From contig QAOA01000533.1 in assembly GCA_003255065.1 (NCBI GenBank), positions 221,536 to 285,535 on the forward strand: a stretch of 64,000 nt of DNA, written 5' to 3'. A model generated the notes under the pieces. That model ran no database searches and had not been told where the DNA came from. It saw only the letters and a list, made by a program, of their open reading frames with translations. Below, piece after piece: positions 34,921 through 47,139 of the stretch. A program made the translations under genes and the position numbers. Origin of the DNA: Cercis canadensis. Lineage: Eukaryota > Streptophyta > Magnoliopsida > Fabales > Fabaceae. The stretch's first letter is position 1. Every line of letters starts with the position of its first letter.

Positions 34921-36650
34921 AGTGACTCACCAGGAAACTACGCAGGCCCAGATACAGTGAACCATAAGAAAAATAGCCGAGTTAGAAACAGGGATGAACC
35001 GAAACAGGGTCCCAGGGTAGATATAGTGACTTTCCAGGAAACTGTCCAGCCCCAGATACAGTGAACCAAAAGAAAAATATCCAAGTAAGAAACAGTTAGA
35101 AACAGGGATGAACCAAAACAGGGTCCTAGGGCAGATATAGTGAGTCACCAGGAAACTGTCCAGTCCTAGATACACTGAACCATAAGAAAAATATCTGACT
35201 CAGAAACAGGGATGAACCGAAACAGGGCCCTGGGCCTGAAATAATGACTCACCCGGAAACTGTCTAGCCCCAGATACAGTAAACCAGAAGAAAAATATCT
35301 GAGTTAGAAACAAAGATGAACCGAAATAGGGTCCCGGGGCAGATATAGTGACACACCAGGAATCTGTCCAGTCATAGATACAGTGAATTATAAGAAAAAT
35401 ATCCGAGTAAGAAACAGTTAGAAACAGGGATGAACAGAAACAGGGTCCCGGGGTAGATATAGGGACTCACCAGGAAACTATTTAGTCCTAGATACAGTGA
35501 ACCATAAGAAAAATATCTGAGTCAGAAACAGTTAGAAACAGGGATGTTCCGAAAGGGGGTCCCGGGCATATATAGTGACTCGCCAGGAATCTGTCCAGTT
35601 CTCTATGCGGTGCTCTATAAGAAAAATATCCGAGTTAGAAACCTTTAGAAACAGGGATGAACCGAAACAGTGTCCCGGAGTAGCTATAGTGACTCACCAG
35701 GAAACTGTCCAGTCCCAGATAAAGTAAACCATAAGAAAAATATCCGGGTCAGAAATAGGGACGAACCGAAACAGGGCCCTGGGCCAGATAAAGTGACTCA
35801 CCAGGAAACTATGCAGCCCCTGATATAGTGAACCATAAGAAAAATATCCGAGTTAGAAACAAGGATGAACCGAAACTGGGTCCCGGGGCAGATATAGTGA
35901 CTCACCAGGAAACTGTCCAGCCCCAGATACATTGAACCAAAAGAAAAATATCCAAGTAAGAAACAGTTAGAAACAGGGATGAACCGAAACAGGGTCCTAG
36001 GGCAGATATAGTGACTCACCAAGAAACTGTCCAGTCCCAGGTACAGGGAACCATAAGAAAAATGTCTGACTCAGAAACAGGGATGAACCGAAACAGGGCC
36101 CTGGGCCAGAAATAGTGACTCACCCGGAAACTGTCCAGCCCCAGATACAGTGAACCAGAAGAAAAATATCTGAGTTAGAAACAGGGATGAACCGAAACAC
36201 AGTCCCGGGGCAAATATAGTGACTCACTAGGTATCTGTCCAGTCATAGATACAGTGAATTATAAGAAAAATATCCGAGTAAGAAACAGTTAGAAACAGGG
36301 TCCCGGGGTAGATATGGTGACTCACCAGGAAACTGTCTAGCCCTAGATACAGTGAACCATAAGAAAAATATCTGAGTCAGAAACAGTTAGAAACAGGGAT
36401 GTACCGAAAGGGGGTCCCGGGGCAGATATAGTGACTCGCCAGGATTCTGTCCAGTCCTCTATGCAGTGTACTATAAGAAAAATATCCGAGTTAGAAACAT
36501 TTAGCAACAGGGATGAACCGAAACAGTGTCCCGGAGCAGATATAGTGACTCACCAGGAAACTGTCCAGTCTCAGATAAAGTAAACCATAAGAAAAATATC
36601 CGAGTCAGAAATAGGGATGAATCGAAACAGGGCCCTGGGCCAGATAAAGT
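34921..36650 (+). repeat. Higher-order repeat, two copies of about 871 bp
   Basis: agtgactcaccaggaaacta at 34921 matches 35792. Distinctive agtaagaaacagttagaaac and ggcctgaaataatgactcac monomers recur with an 871-bp offset (for example 35071 and 35942). Near 36300 the second copy lacks a short piece, so the offset falls to about 856 by 36638. Confidence 0.82.
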
Positions 36651-39600
36651 GCCTCACCAGGAAACTATCCAGCCGCAGATACAGTGAACTAGAAGAAAAA
36701 AATCCGAGTTAGAAAGAGGGATGAACCGAAGCAGGGTCCCGGGGCAGATATAGTGACTCACCAGGAAACTGTCCAGCCCCAGATAAAATGAACCATAAGA
36801 AAAATATCCGAGTTAGAAACAGGGATGAACCGAAAACGGGTTCCGGGGCATATACATTGACTCACCAGGAATCTGTCCAGTCCTAGATACAGTGAATTAT
36901 ATGAAAAATAATCGAGTTAGAAACACCTAGAAACAGGGATGAACCAAAACATGGTCCCGGGGTTGATATAGTGACTCACCAGGAAACTGTCCAGTCCTCG
37001 ATACAATGAACTATAAGAAAAATATCCGAGTTAGAAACATTTAGAAACAGGGATGAACCGAAACAGGGTCCCGGGGCAGATATAGTGACTCTCCAGGAAA
37101 CTGTCCAGTCCTAGATAAAGTAAACCATAAGAAAAATATCCGAGTCAGAAAGAGGGATGAACTGAAACAGAGTCCCGAGGCAGATATAGTGACTCACCAG
37201 GAAACTGTCCAGCCCCAGATACAGTGAACCATAAGAAAAATATCCGAGTCAGAAACAGGGATGAACCGAAACAGGCCCTAGGCCAGATATAGTGACTCAA
37301 CAGGAAACTATCCTGCCCCAGATACAGTGAACCAGAAGAAAAATATCTGAGTTAGAAACAGGAATGAACCGAAACAGGGTCCCGGGGCAGATATAGTGAC
37401 TCACCAGGAATCTGTCCAGTCATAGACAGTGAATTATAAGAAAAATATCCGAGTTAGAAAAATTTAGAAACAGGGATGAACCGAAAAAGGGTCCCGGGGC
37501 AGATATAGTGTCTCACCAGGAAACTGTCTAGTCCTCTATATCCGAGTCAGAAATTGGGATGAACCGAAACAGGTCCAAGGCCAGATATAGTGACTCAACA
37601 GGAAACTATCCAGCCCCAGATACAGTGAACAAGAAGAAAAATTTCCGAGTTAGAAACAGGGATGAACCGAAACAGGGCCCCGAGGCAGATATAGTGACTC
37701 ACCAGGAAACTGTCCAGCCCCAGATACAGTGAACCAAATGAAAAATATCCGAGTTAGAAACAGTTAGATACTGGGATGAACCGAAAAAGGGTGTCGGGGC
37801 ATATATAGTGACTCACCAGAAAACTGTCCAGCCCCAGGTACATTGAACCATAAGAAAAATATCCGAGTTAGAAAAAGGGATGAACCGAAAACGGGTCCCG
37901 AGGCAGATATAGTGACTCACCAGGAAACTGTCCAGTCCTAGATACAGTGAATTAAAAGAAAAATATTCGAGTTAGAAATATTTAGAAACAGGGATGAACC
38001 GAAACAGGGTCCTGGGGCAGATATAGTGACTCACCAGGAAACTGTCCAGTCCTAGATAAAGTAAACAATAAGAAAAATATCCGAGTCAGAAAGAGGGATG
38101 AACTGAAACAGAGTCCCGAGGCAGATATAGTGACTCACCAGGAAACTGTCGAGCCCCAGATACAGATAACCATAAGAAAAATATCCGAGTAAGAAGTAGT
38201 TAGAAACAGGGATGAACCGAAACAGGTTCCCAGGGCAGATATAGTGACTCACCAGGAAACTATTCTGTCCGAGATACATTATACCATAAAAAAAAATATA
38301 CGAGTTAGAAACAGGGATGAACCGAAAACGGGTCCCGAGGCATATATATTGACTCGCCAGGAATTTGTCAAGTCCTCGATACAGTGCACTATAAGAAAAA
38401 TATCAGAGATAGAAACAGTTAGAAACAGCGATGAAAAGAAACAGGGTTCCGGGGTAGATATAGTGACTCACCAGGAAACTGTCCAGCCCTAGACACGGTG
38501 AACCATAAGAAAAATATCTGAGTCAGAAACAGGGATGTACCGAAACCGGGTTCCGGGCAGATATATTGACTCACCAGGAAACTTTCCTGTCCCAGATAAA
38601 GTGAACCATAAGAAAAATATCCGAGTCAGAAACAGGGATGAACCGAAACAGGGCCCTGGGCCAGATTTAGTGACTCACCAGGAAACTATCCAGCCCTAGA
38701 TACAGTGAACCAGAAGAAAAATATTCGAGTTAGAAACATGGATGAACCGAAACAGGGTCCCGGGGAATATATGTGACTCACCAGGAAACTGTCCAGCCCC
38801 AGATACAGTGAACCATAAGAAAAATATCCGAGTTAGAAACAGGGATGAACCGAAAACGAGTCCCGGGGCAGATAAAGTGACTCACCAGGAATCTGTTCAG
38901 TCCTAGATACAGTGAATTATAAGAAAAATATTCGAGCTAGAAACATTTAGAAACAGGGATGAACCGAAACAGGGTTCCGGGGCCGATATAGTGACTCACC
39001 AGGAAACTGTCGAGCCCCAGATACAGATAACCATAAGAAAAATATCCGAGTAAGAAGTAGTTAGAAACAGGGATGAACCGAAACAGGTTCCCGGGTCAGA
39101 TATAGTGACTCACCAGGAAACTATTATGTCCGAGATACATTGTACCATAAAAAAAATATGCGAGTTAGAAACAGGGATGAACTGAAACAGGTTCCCGGGG
39201 CAGATATAGTGACTCACCAGGAAATTGTCCAGTCTTAGATAAAGTGAACCATAAGAAAAATATCCGAGTCAGAAATAGGGATGAACCGAAACAGGGCCTT
39301 GGAACAGATATAGTGACCCACCAAGAAACTATCCAGCCACAAATACAGTGAACCAGAAGAAAAAAATCCGAGTTAGAAAGAGGGATGAACCGAAACAGAG
39401 TCCCGGGGCAGATATAGTGACTCACCGGGAAACTGTCCAGCCCCAGATAAATTGAACCATAAGAAAAATATACGAGTTAGAATCAGGGATGAACCGAAAA
39501 CGGGTTCCAGGGCATCTACATTGACTCACTAGGAATCTGTCCAGTCCTAGATACAGTGAATTATATGAAAAATATTCGAGTTAGAAACACTTAGAAACAG

Positions 39601-40239
39601 GGATGAACCGAAACATGGTCTCGGGGCTGATATAGTGACTCAACAGGACACTGTCCATTCCTCGATACAGTGAACTATAAGAAAAATATTCTAGTTAGAA
39701 ACATTTAGAAACATGGATGAACCGAAACAGGGTCCCGGGGCGGATATAGTGACTCACCAGGAAACTGTCCACTCCCAGATAAAGTAAACCATAAGAAAAA
39801 TATCCGAGTCAGAAAGAGGGATGAACCGAAACAGGGCCCTGGGCCAGATATAGTGACTCACCAGGAAACTATCCAGCCCCAGAAACAGTGAACTAGAAGA
39901 AAAATATCCGAGTTAGACATAGGGATGAACCGAAAACGGGTCCCGGGGAAAATATAGTGACTCACCAGGAATCTGTCCAGTCCTAGATACAGTTAATTAT
40001 AAGAAAAATATCCGAGTTTGAAACATTTAGGAAAAGGGATGAACCGAAACGGGGCCCTGGGCCAGATATAGTGACTCAACAAGAAACTATCCAGCCCAAG
40101 ATACAGTGAACCAAAAGAAAAATATCTGAGTTAGAAACAGGGATGAACCGAAAAAGGGTCCCGGGGCAGATATAGTGTCTCACCAAGAAACTGTCCAGCC
40201 CCAGGTACAGTGAACCATAAGCAAAAACGGGTCCCGAGT

Positions 40240-41633
40240 CAGATATAGTGACTCACAAGGAAACTGTCCAGTCCTAGATACAGTGAATTATAAGAATAAT
40301 ATTCGAGTTAGAAATACTTAGAAACAGGGATGAACCGAAACAGGGTCACGGGGCAGAGTTAGTGACTCACCAGGAAACTGTCCAGTCCTCTATACAGTAA
40401 ACTATAAGAAAAATATCGGAGTTAGAAACATTTAGAAGCAGGGATGAACCGAAACAGGGTCCCGGGGCAGATATAGTGACTCACCAGGAAACTGTCCAGT
40501 CCTAGATAAAGTGAACCATAAGAAAAATATCCGAGTCAGAAATAGGGATGAACAGAAACAGGGCCCTGGCCCAGGTATAGTGACTCACCTGGAAACTAGT
40601 TAGCCCAGTTACAGTGAACTAGAAGAAAAATATCCGAGTTAGAAATAGGGATGAACCGAAACAGGGTCCCGAGGCAGATATAGTGACTCACCAGGAAACT
40701 GTCCAGCCCCAGATAGAGTGAACCAAAAGAAAAATATCCGAGTTAGAAACAGTTAGAAACATGGATGAACCGAAAAAGGGTCCCGGGGCAGATATAGTGA
40801 CACACCAGGAAACCGTACAGTCGTAGGTACAATGAAGCAGAAGAAAAATTTTCGAGCTAGAAACAGGGATGAACCGAAACCGGGTTCCGGGGCAGATATA
40901 TTGACTCACCAGGAAACTTTCCTGTCCCAGATAAANCAGATATAGTGACTCACAAGGAAACTGTCCAGTCCTAGATACAGTGAATTATAAGAAAAATATT
41001 CGAGTTAGAAATACTTAGAAACAGGGATGAACCGAAACAGGGTCACGGGGCAGAGTTAGTGACTCACCAGGAAACTGTCCAGTCCTCTATACAGTAAACT
41101 ATAAGAAAAGTATCGGAGTTAGAAACATTTAGAAACAGGGATGAATCGAAACAGGGTCCCGGGACAGATATAGTGACTCACCAGGAAACTGTCCAGTCCT
41201 AGATAAAGTGAACCATAAGAAAAATATCCGAGTCAGAAATAGGGATGAACAGAAACAGGGCCCTGGCCCAGATATAGTGACTCACCTGGAAACTAGTCAG
41301 CCCCAGTTACAGTGAACTAGAAGAAAAATATCCGGGTTAGAAATAGGGATGAACCGAAACAGGATCCCGGGGCAGATATAGTGACTCACCAGGAAACTGT
41401 CCAGCCCCAGATACAGTGAACCAAAAGAAAAATATCCGAGTTAGAAACAGTTAGAAACATGGATGAACCGAAAAAGGGTCCCGGGGCAGATATAGTGACA
41501 CACCAGGAAACCGTCCAGCCGTAGGTACAATGAAGCAGAAGAAAAATTTCCGAGTTAGAAACAGGGATGAACCGAAAATGGGTCCCGGGGCAGATATAGT
41601 GACTCAACAATGAAGCAGAAGAAAAATTTCCGA
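40240..41633 (+). repeat. 697-bp direct duplication around a single N
   Basis: cagatatagtgactcacaag begins at 40240 and again at 40937, directly after the N at 40936. The rare gggtcacggggcagagttag monomer lies at 40343 and 41040. Because the second copy starts immediately after the N, it may be two overlapping contig ends joined in series. Confidence 0.8.
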
Positions 41634-41687
41634 GTTAGAAACAGGGATGAACCGAAAATGGGTCCCGGGGCAGATATAGTGACTCAC
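41528..41687 (+). repeat. 80-bp tandem slice that breaks monomer register
   Basis: caatgaagcagaagaaaaat occurs at 41528 and 41608. An 80-bp unit is not a monomer multiple, so the array phase is shifted here. The copies look identical up to gactcaa/gactcacc. Confidence 0.85.
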
Positions 41688-42180
41688 CAAGAAACTGTCT
41701 AGTCCTAGATAACGTGAACCGTAAAAAAAATATCCCAGTCAGAAATAGGGATGAACCGAAACAGGGCTCTGGGCCAGATATAGTGACTCAACAGGAAACT
41801 ATCCAGCCCAAGATACAGTGAACCAGAAGAAAAATATCTGAGTTATAAACAGAGATGAACTGAAACAGGGAGTCGGGACAGATATAGTGACTCTCCAGGA
41901 AACTGTCCAGTCCCAGATTAAGTGAACAATAAGAAAAATATCCGAGTCAGAAACAGGGATGAACCGAAACAGGGCCCTTGGCCAGATATAGTGAATCACC
42001 AGGAAACTATCCAGCCCCAGATACAGTGAACCAGAAGAAAATATCCGAGTTAGAAACAGGGATGAACGGAACACGGGTCCTGGGGCAAATATATTGACGC
42101 ACCAGGAATCTGTGCAGTCCTAGATACAGTGAATTATAAGAAAAATATCCGAGTTAGAAACAGGGATGAACCGAAACAGG

Positions 42181-42800
42181 GTCCCGGGGCAGATATAGTG
42201 ACTTACCAGGAAATTGTCCAGCTCCAGATACCGTCAACCAAAAGAAAAATATCCAAGTAAGAAACAGTTAGAAACAGGGATGAACCGAAACAGGGTCCTA
42301 GGGCAGATATAGTGACTCACCAGGAAACTGTCCAGTCCCAGATACAGGGAACCATAAGAAAAATATCTGACTCAGAAACAGGGATGAACCGAAACAGGGC
42401 CCTGGGCCTAAAATAGTGACTCACCCGGAAACTGTCCAGCCCCAGATACAGTGAACCATAAGAAAAATATCTGACTAAGAAACAGTTAGAAACAGGGACG
42501 AAAAGAAACAGGGTCCCGGGGTAGATATACCGACTCACCAGGAAACTGTCTAGCCCTAGATACAGTGAACCGTAAGAAAAATATCTGAGTCAGAAACAGT
42601 TAGAAAAAGGGATGAACCGAAAACGGGTCCCGAGGCAGATACAGTGAACTAGAAGAAAAATATCTGAGTTAGAAACAGGAATGAATCGAAACAGGGTCCC
42701 GGGGCTGATATAGTGACTCACTAGGAATCTGTCCAGTCATAAATACAGTGAATTATAAGAAAAATGTCCAAGTTAGAAACATTTAAAAACAAGGATGTCC
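42181..42800 (+). repeat. Satellite block duplicated about 4.33 kb away (copy 1)
   Basis: The block beginning gtcccggggcagatatagtg at 42181 with acttaccaggaaattgtcca, then the cctgggcctaaaatagtgac variant and gatgtcccgaaa, recurs at 46512-47135. The offset is 4331-4334 bp. Confidence 0.82.
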
Positions 42801-45800
42801 CGAAAAAGGGTCCCGGAGCAGATATAGTGTCTCACCAGGAAACTGTCCAGCCCTAGGTACAGTGAACCATAAGCAAAATATCCGAGTTAGAAATAGGGAT
42901 GATCCGAAAACGGGTCCCGAGGAAGATATAGTGCCTCACCAGGAAACTGTCCAGCACCAGATACAGTGAACCAAAAGAAAAATATCCGAGTTAGAAACAA
43001 TTAGAAACTGGGATGAACTGAAACAAGGCCCTGGCCCAGATATAGTGACTCACCAGGAAACTAGTCAGCCTCAGTTACAGTGAACCAGAAGAAAAATTTC
43101 CGAGTTAGAAACAGGGATGAACCGAAACAGGGTCCCGAGGCAGATATAGTGACTCACCAGGAAACTGTCCAGCCCCAGATATAGTGAACCAAAAGAAAAA
43201 TATCCGAGTTAGAAAAAGGGATGAACCGAAAAAGGGTCCCGGGGCAGATATAGTGACACACCAGGAAACCGTCCAGCCGCAGGTATAGTGAACCAGAAGA
43301 AAAATATCCGAGTTAGAAACAGGGATGAACCAAAAACGGGTCCCGGGGTAGATATAGTGACTCACCAGGAATCTGTCCAGTCCTCGATACAGTGAACTAT
43401 AAGAAAAATATCCGAGTTAGAAACAGGAATGAACCGAAATAGGGTTCCGGGGCAGATATAGTGACTCACCAGGAAACTGTCCAGTCCCAGATAAAGTGAA
43501 TCATAAGAAAAATATCCGTGTCAGAATTAGGGACGAACCCAAACAGGGCCTTGGGCCATATATAGTGACTCACAAGGAAACTATCCAGCCCCAGATACAG
43601 TGAACCAAAAGTAAAATATCCGAGTTAGAAAGAGGGATGAACCGAAACAGGGTCCCGGGGCAGATATAGTGACACACCAGGAAACCGTCCAGCCGCAGGT
43701 ACAGTGAACCATAAGCAAAATATCCTAGTTAGAAACAGGAATGCACCAAAAACGGGTCCCGGGGCAAATATAGTGACTCACCAAGAATCTGTCCAGTCCT
43801 AAATACAGTGAATTATAAGAAAAATATTCAAGTTAGAAACACCTAGAAACAGGGATGAACCGAAACATGGTACCGGGGCTGATATAGTGACTCACCAGGA
43901 AACTGTCCAGTCCTCGATACAGTGAACTATAAGAAAAATCTCCGAGTTAGAAACATTTAGAAACAGGGATGAACCGAAACAGGGTCCCGGAGCAGATATA
44001 GTGACTCACCAGGAAACTGTCCAGTCCCAGATAAAGTGAACGATAAGAAAAAATATCCGAGTCAGAAATAGGGATGAACCAAAACAGGGCCCTGGGCCAG
44101 ATATAGTGACTCACAAAGAAACTATCCAGCCACAGATACAGTGAACCAGAAGAAAAAAATCCGAGTTAGAAAGAGGGATGAACCGAAACAGGGTCCCGGG
44201 GCAGATATAGTGACTCACCAGGAAACTGTCCTGCCCTAGATAAAATGAACCATAAGAAAAATATCCGAGTTAGAAACAGGGATGAACCGAAACAGGGTCC
44301 TGGGCAGATATGGTGACTCACTAGCAAACTGTCCAGCCCCAGACACAGTTAACCAAAAGAAAAATATCCAAGTTTGAAACAGATAGAAACAGGGATGATC
44401 CGAAAAAGGGTCCCGGGGCAGATATAGTGACACGCCAGGAAACCGTCCAGCCGCAGGTACAGTGAACCAGAAGAAATATATCCGAGTTAGAAAAAGGGAT
44501 GAACCGAAACAGAGTCCCGGGGCAGACATAGTGGCTCACCAGGAAACTGTCCAGCCCCAGATACAGTGAACCAAAAGAAAAATATCCGAGTTAGAAACAT
44601 TTAGAAACTGGGATGAACTGAAACAGGGCCCTGGCCCAGATACAGTGACTCACCAGGAAACTAGTCAGCCTCAGTTACAGTGAACCAAAAGAAAAATATC
44701 CGAGTTAGAAACAGGGATGAACCGAAAAGGGCTCTGGGCCAGATATAGTGACTCAACAGGAAACTATCCAGCCCAAGATACAGTGAACCAGAAGAAAAAT
44801 ATCTGAGTTAGAAACAGAGATGAACCGAAACAGGGTGTCGGGGCTGATATAGTGACTCACCAGGAAACTGTCCAGTCCCAGATTAAGTGAACAATAAGAA
44901 AAATATCCGAGTCAGAAACAGGGATGAACCGAAACAGCGCCCTTGGCCAGATATACTGAATCACCAGGAAACTATCTAGCCCCAGATACAGTGAACCAGA
45001 AGAAAATATCCGAGTTAGAAACAGGGATGAACGGAACACGGGTCCCGGGGCAAATATATTGACGCACCAGGAATCTGTGCAGTCCTAGATACAGTGAATT
45101 ATAAGAAAAATATCCGAGTTAGAAACAGGGATGAATCGAAACAGGGTCCCGGGGCAGATATAGTGACTCACCAGGAAACTCTCCAGCCCCAGATACAGTG
45201 AACCATAAGAAAAATATCTGAGTTAGAAACAGGGATGAACCGAAAACGGGTCCCGAGGCATATATATTGACTCGCCAGGAATTTCTCCAGTCCTCGATAC
45301 AGTGCACTATAACAAAAATATCAGAGTTAGAAACAGTTAGAAATAGCGATGAAAAGAAACAGGGTCCCGGGGTAGATATAGTGACTCACCAGGAAACTGT
45401 CCAGCCCTAGATACGGTGAACCATAAGAAAAATATCTGAGTCAGAAACAGGGATGTACCGAAACCGGGTTCCGGGGCAGATATATTGACTCACCAGGAAA
45501 TTTTCCTGTCCCGGATAAATTGAACAATAAGAAAAATATCCGAGTCAGAAACAGGGATGAACCGAAACAGGGCCCTGGGCCAGAATTAGTGACTCACCAG
45601 GAATCTATCCAGCCCTAGATACAGTGAACCAGAAGAAAAATATTCGAGTTAGAAACATGGATGAACCGAAACAGGGATCCGGGGCAGATATAGTGACTCA
45701 CCAGGAAACTGTCCAGCCCCAGATACAGTGAACCATAAGAAAAATATCCGAGTTAGAAACAGGGATGAACCGAAAACGAGTCCCGGGGCAGATAAAGTGA

Positions 45801-46511
45801 CTCACCAGGAATCTGTTCAGTCCTAGATACAGAGAATTATAAGAAAAATATTCGAGCTAGAAACATTTAGAAACAGGGATGAACCGAAACAAGGTTCCGG
45901 GGCCGATATAATGACTTACCAGCAAACTGTCCAGTCCCAGATAAAGTGAACCATAAGATATATATCCGAGTCAGAAATAGGGACGAACCGAAACAGGGCC
46001 CTGGTCCAGATATAGTGACTCACCAGGAAACTATCCAGCCCCAGATACAGTGAACTAGAAGTAAAATATCCGAGTTAGAAAGAGGGATGAACCAAAACAG
46101 GGTCCCGGGGCAGATATAGTGACTCACCGGGAAACTGTCCAGCCCCAGATAAAATGAAACATAAGAAAAATATACGAGTTGGAAACAGGGATGAACCGAA
46201 AACGGGTTCCGGGGCATATACATTGCCTCACCATGAATCTGTCCAGTCCTAGATACAGTGAATTATATGAAAAATATTCGAGTTAGAAACACTTAGAAAC
46301 AAGGATGAACCGAAACATGGTCTTGGAGCTGATATAGTGACTCACCCGGAAACTGTCCAGTCCTAGATAAAGTGAACCATAAAAAAAATATCTGAGTCAG
46401 AAATAGGGATGAACCGAAACAGGGCCCTGGGCCAGATATAGTGACTCACCAGGAAACTATGCAGCCCCAGATACAGTGAACCATAAGAAAAATATCCGAG
46501 TTAGAAACAGG

Positions 46512-47136
46512 GTCCCGGGGCAGATATAGTGACTTACCAGGAAATTGTCCAGCCCCAGATACCGTGAACCAAAAGAAAAATATCCAAGTAAGAAACAGTT
46601 AGAAACAGGGATGAACCGAAACAGGGTCCTAGGGCAGATATAGTGACTCACTAGGAAACTGTCCAGTCCCAGATACAGGGAACCATAAGAAAAATATCTG
46701 ACTCAGAAACAGGGATGAACCGAAACAGGGCCCTGGGCCTAAAATAGTGACTCACCCGGAAACTGTCCAGCCCCAGATACAGTGAACCATAAGAAAAATA
46801 TCCGACTAAGAAACAGTTAGAAACAGGGATGAACAGAAACAGGGTCCCGGGGTAGATATAGCGACTCACCAGGAAACTGTCTAGCCCTAGATACAGTGAA
46901 CCGTAAGAAAAATATCTGAGTCAGAAACAGTTAGAAAAAGGGATGAACCGAAAACGGGTCCCGAGGCAGATACAGTGAACTAGAAGAAAAATATCTGAGT
47001 TAGAAACAGGGATGAACAGAAACAGGGTCCCGGGGCTGATATAGTGACTCACTAGGAATCTGTCCAGTCCTAAATACAGTGAATTATAAGAAAAATGTCC
47101 GAGTTAGAAACATTTAGAAACAGGGATGTCCCGAAA
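46512..47136 (+). repeat. Satellite block duplicated about 4.33 kb away (copy 2)
   Basis: Matches 42181-42800. At about 47136 it passes within a monomer (gatgtcccgaaa then tagggacgaaccc) into sequence matching 43528 onward, which is a recombination join that skips about 0.7 kb relative to copy 1. Confidence 0.82.
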
Positions 47137-47139
47137 TAG

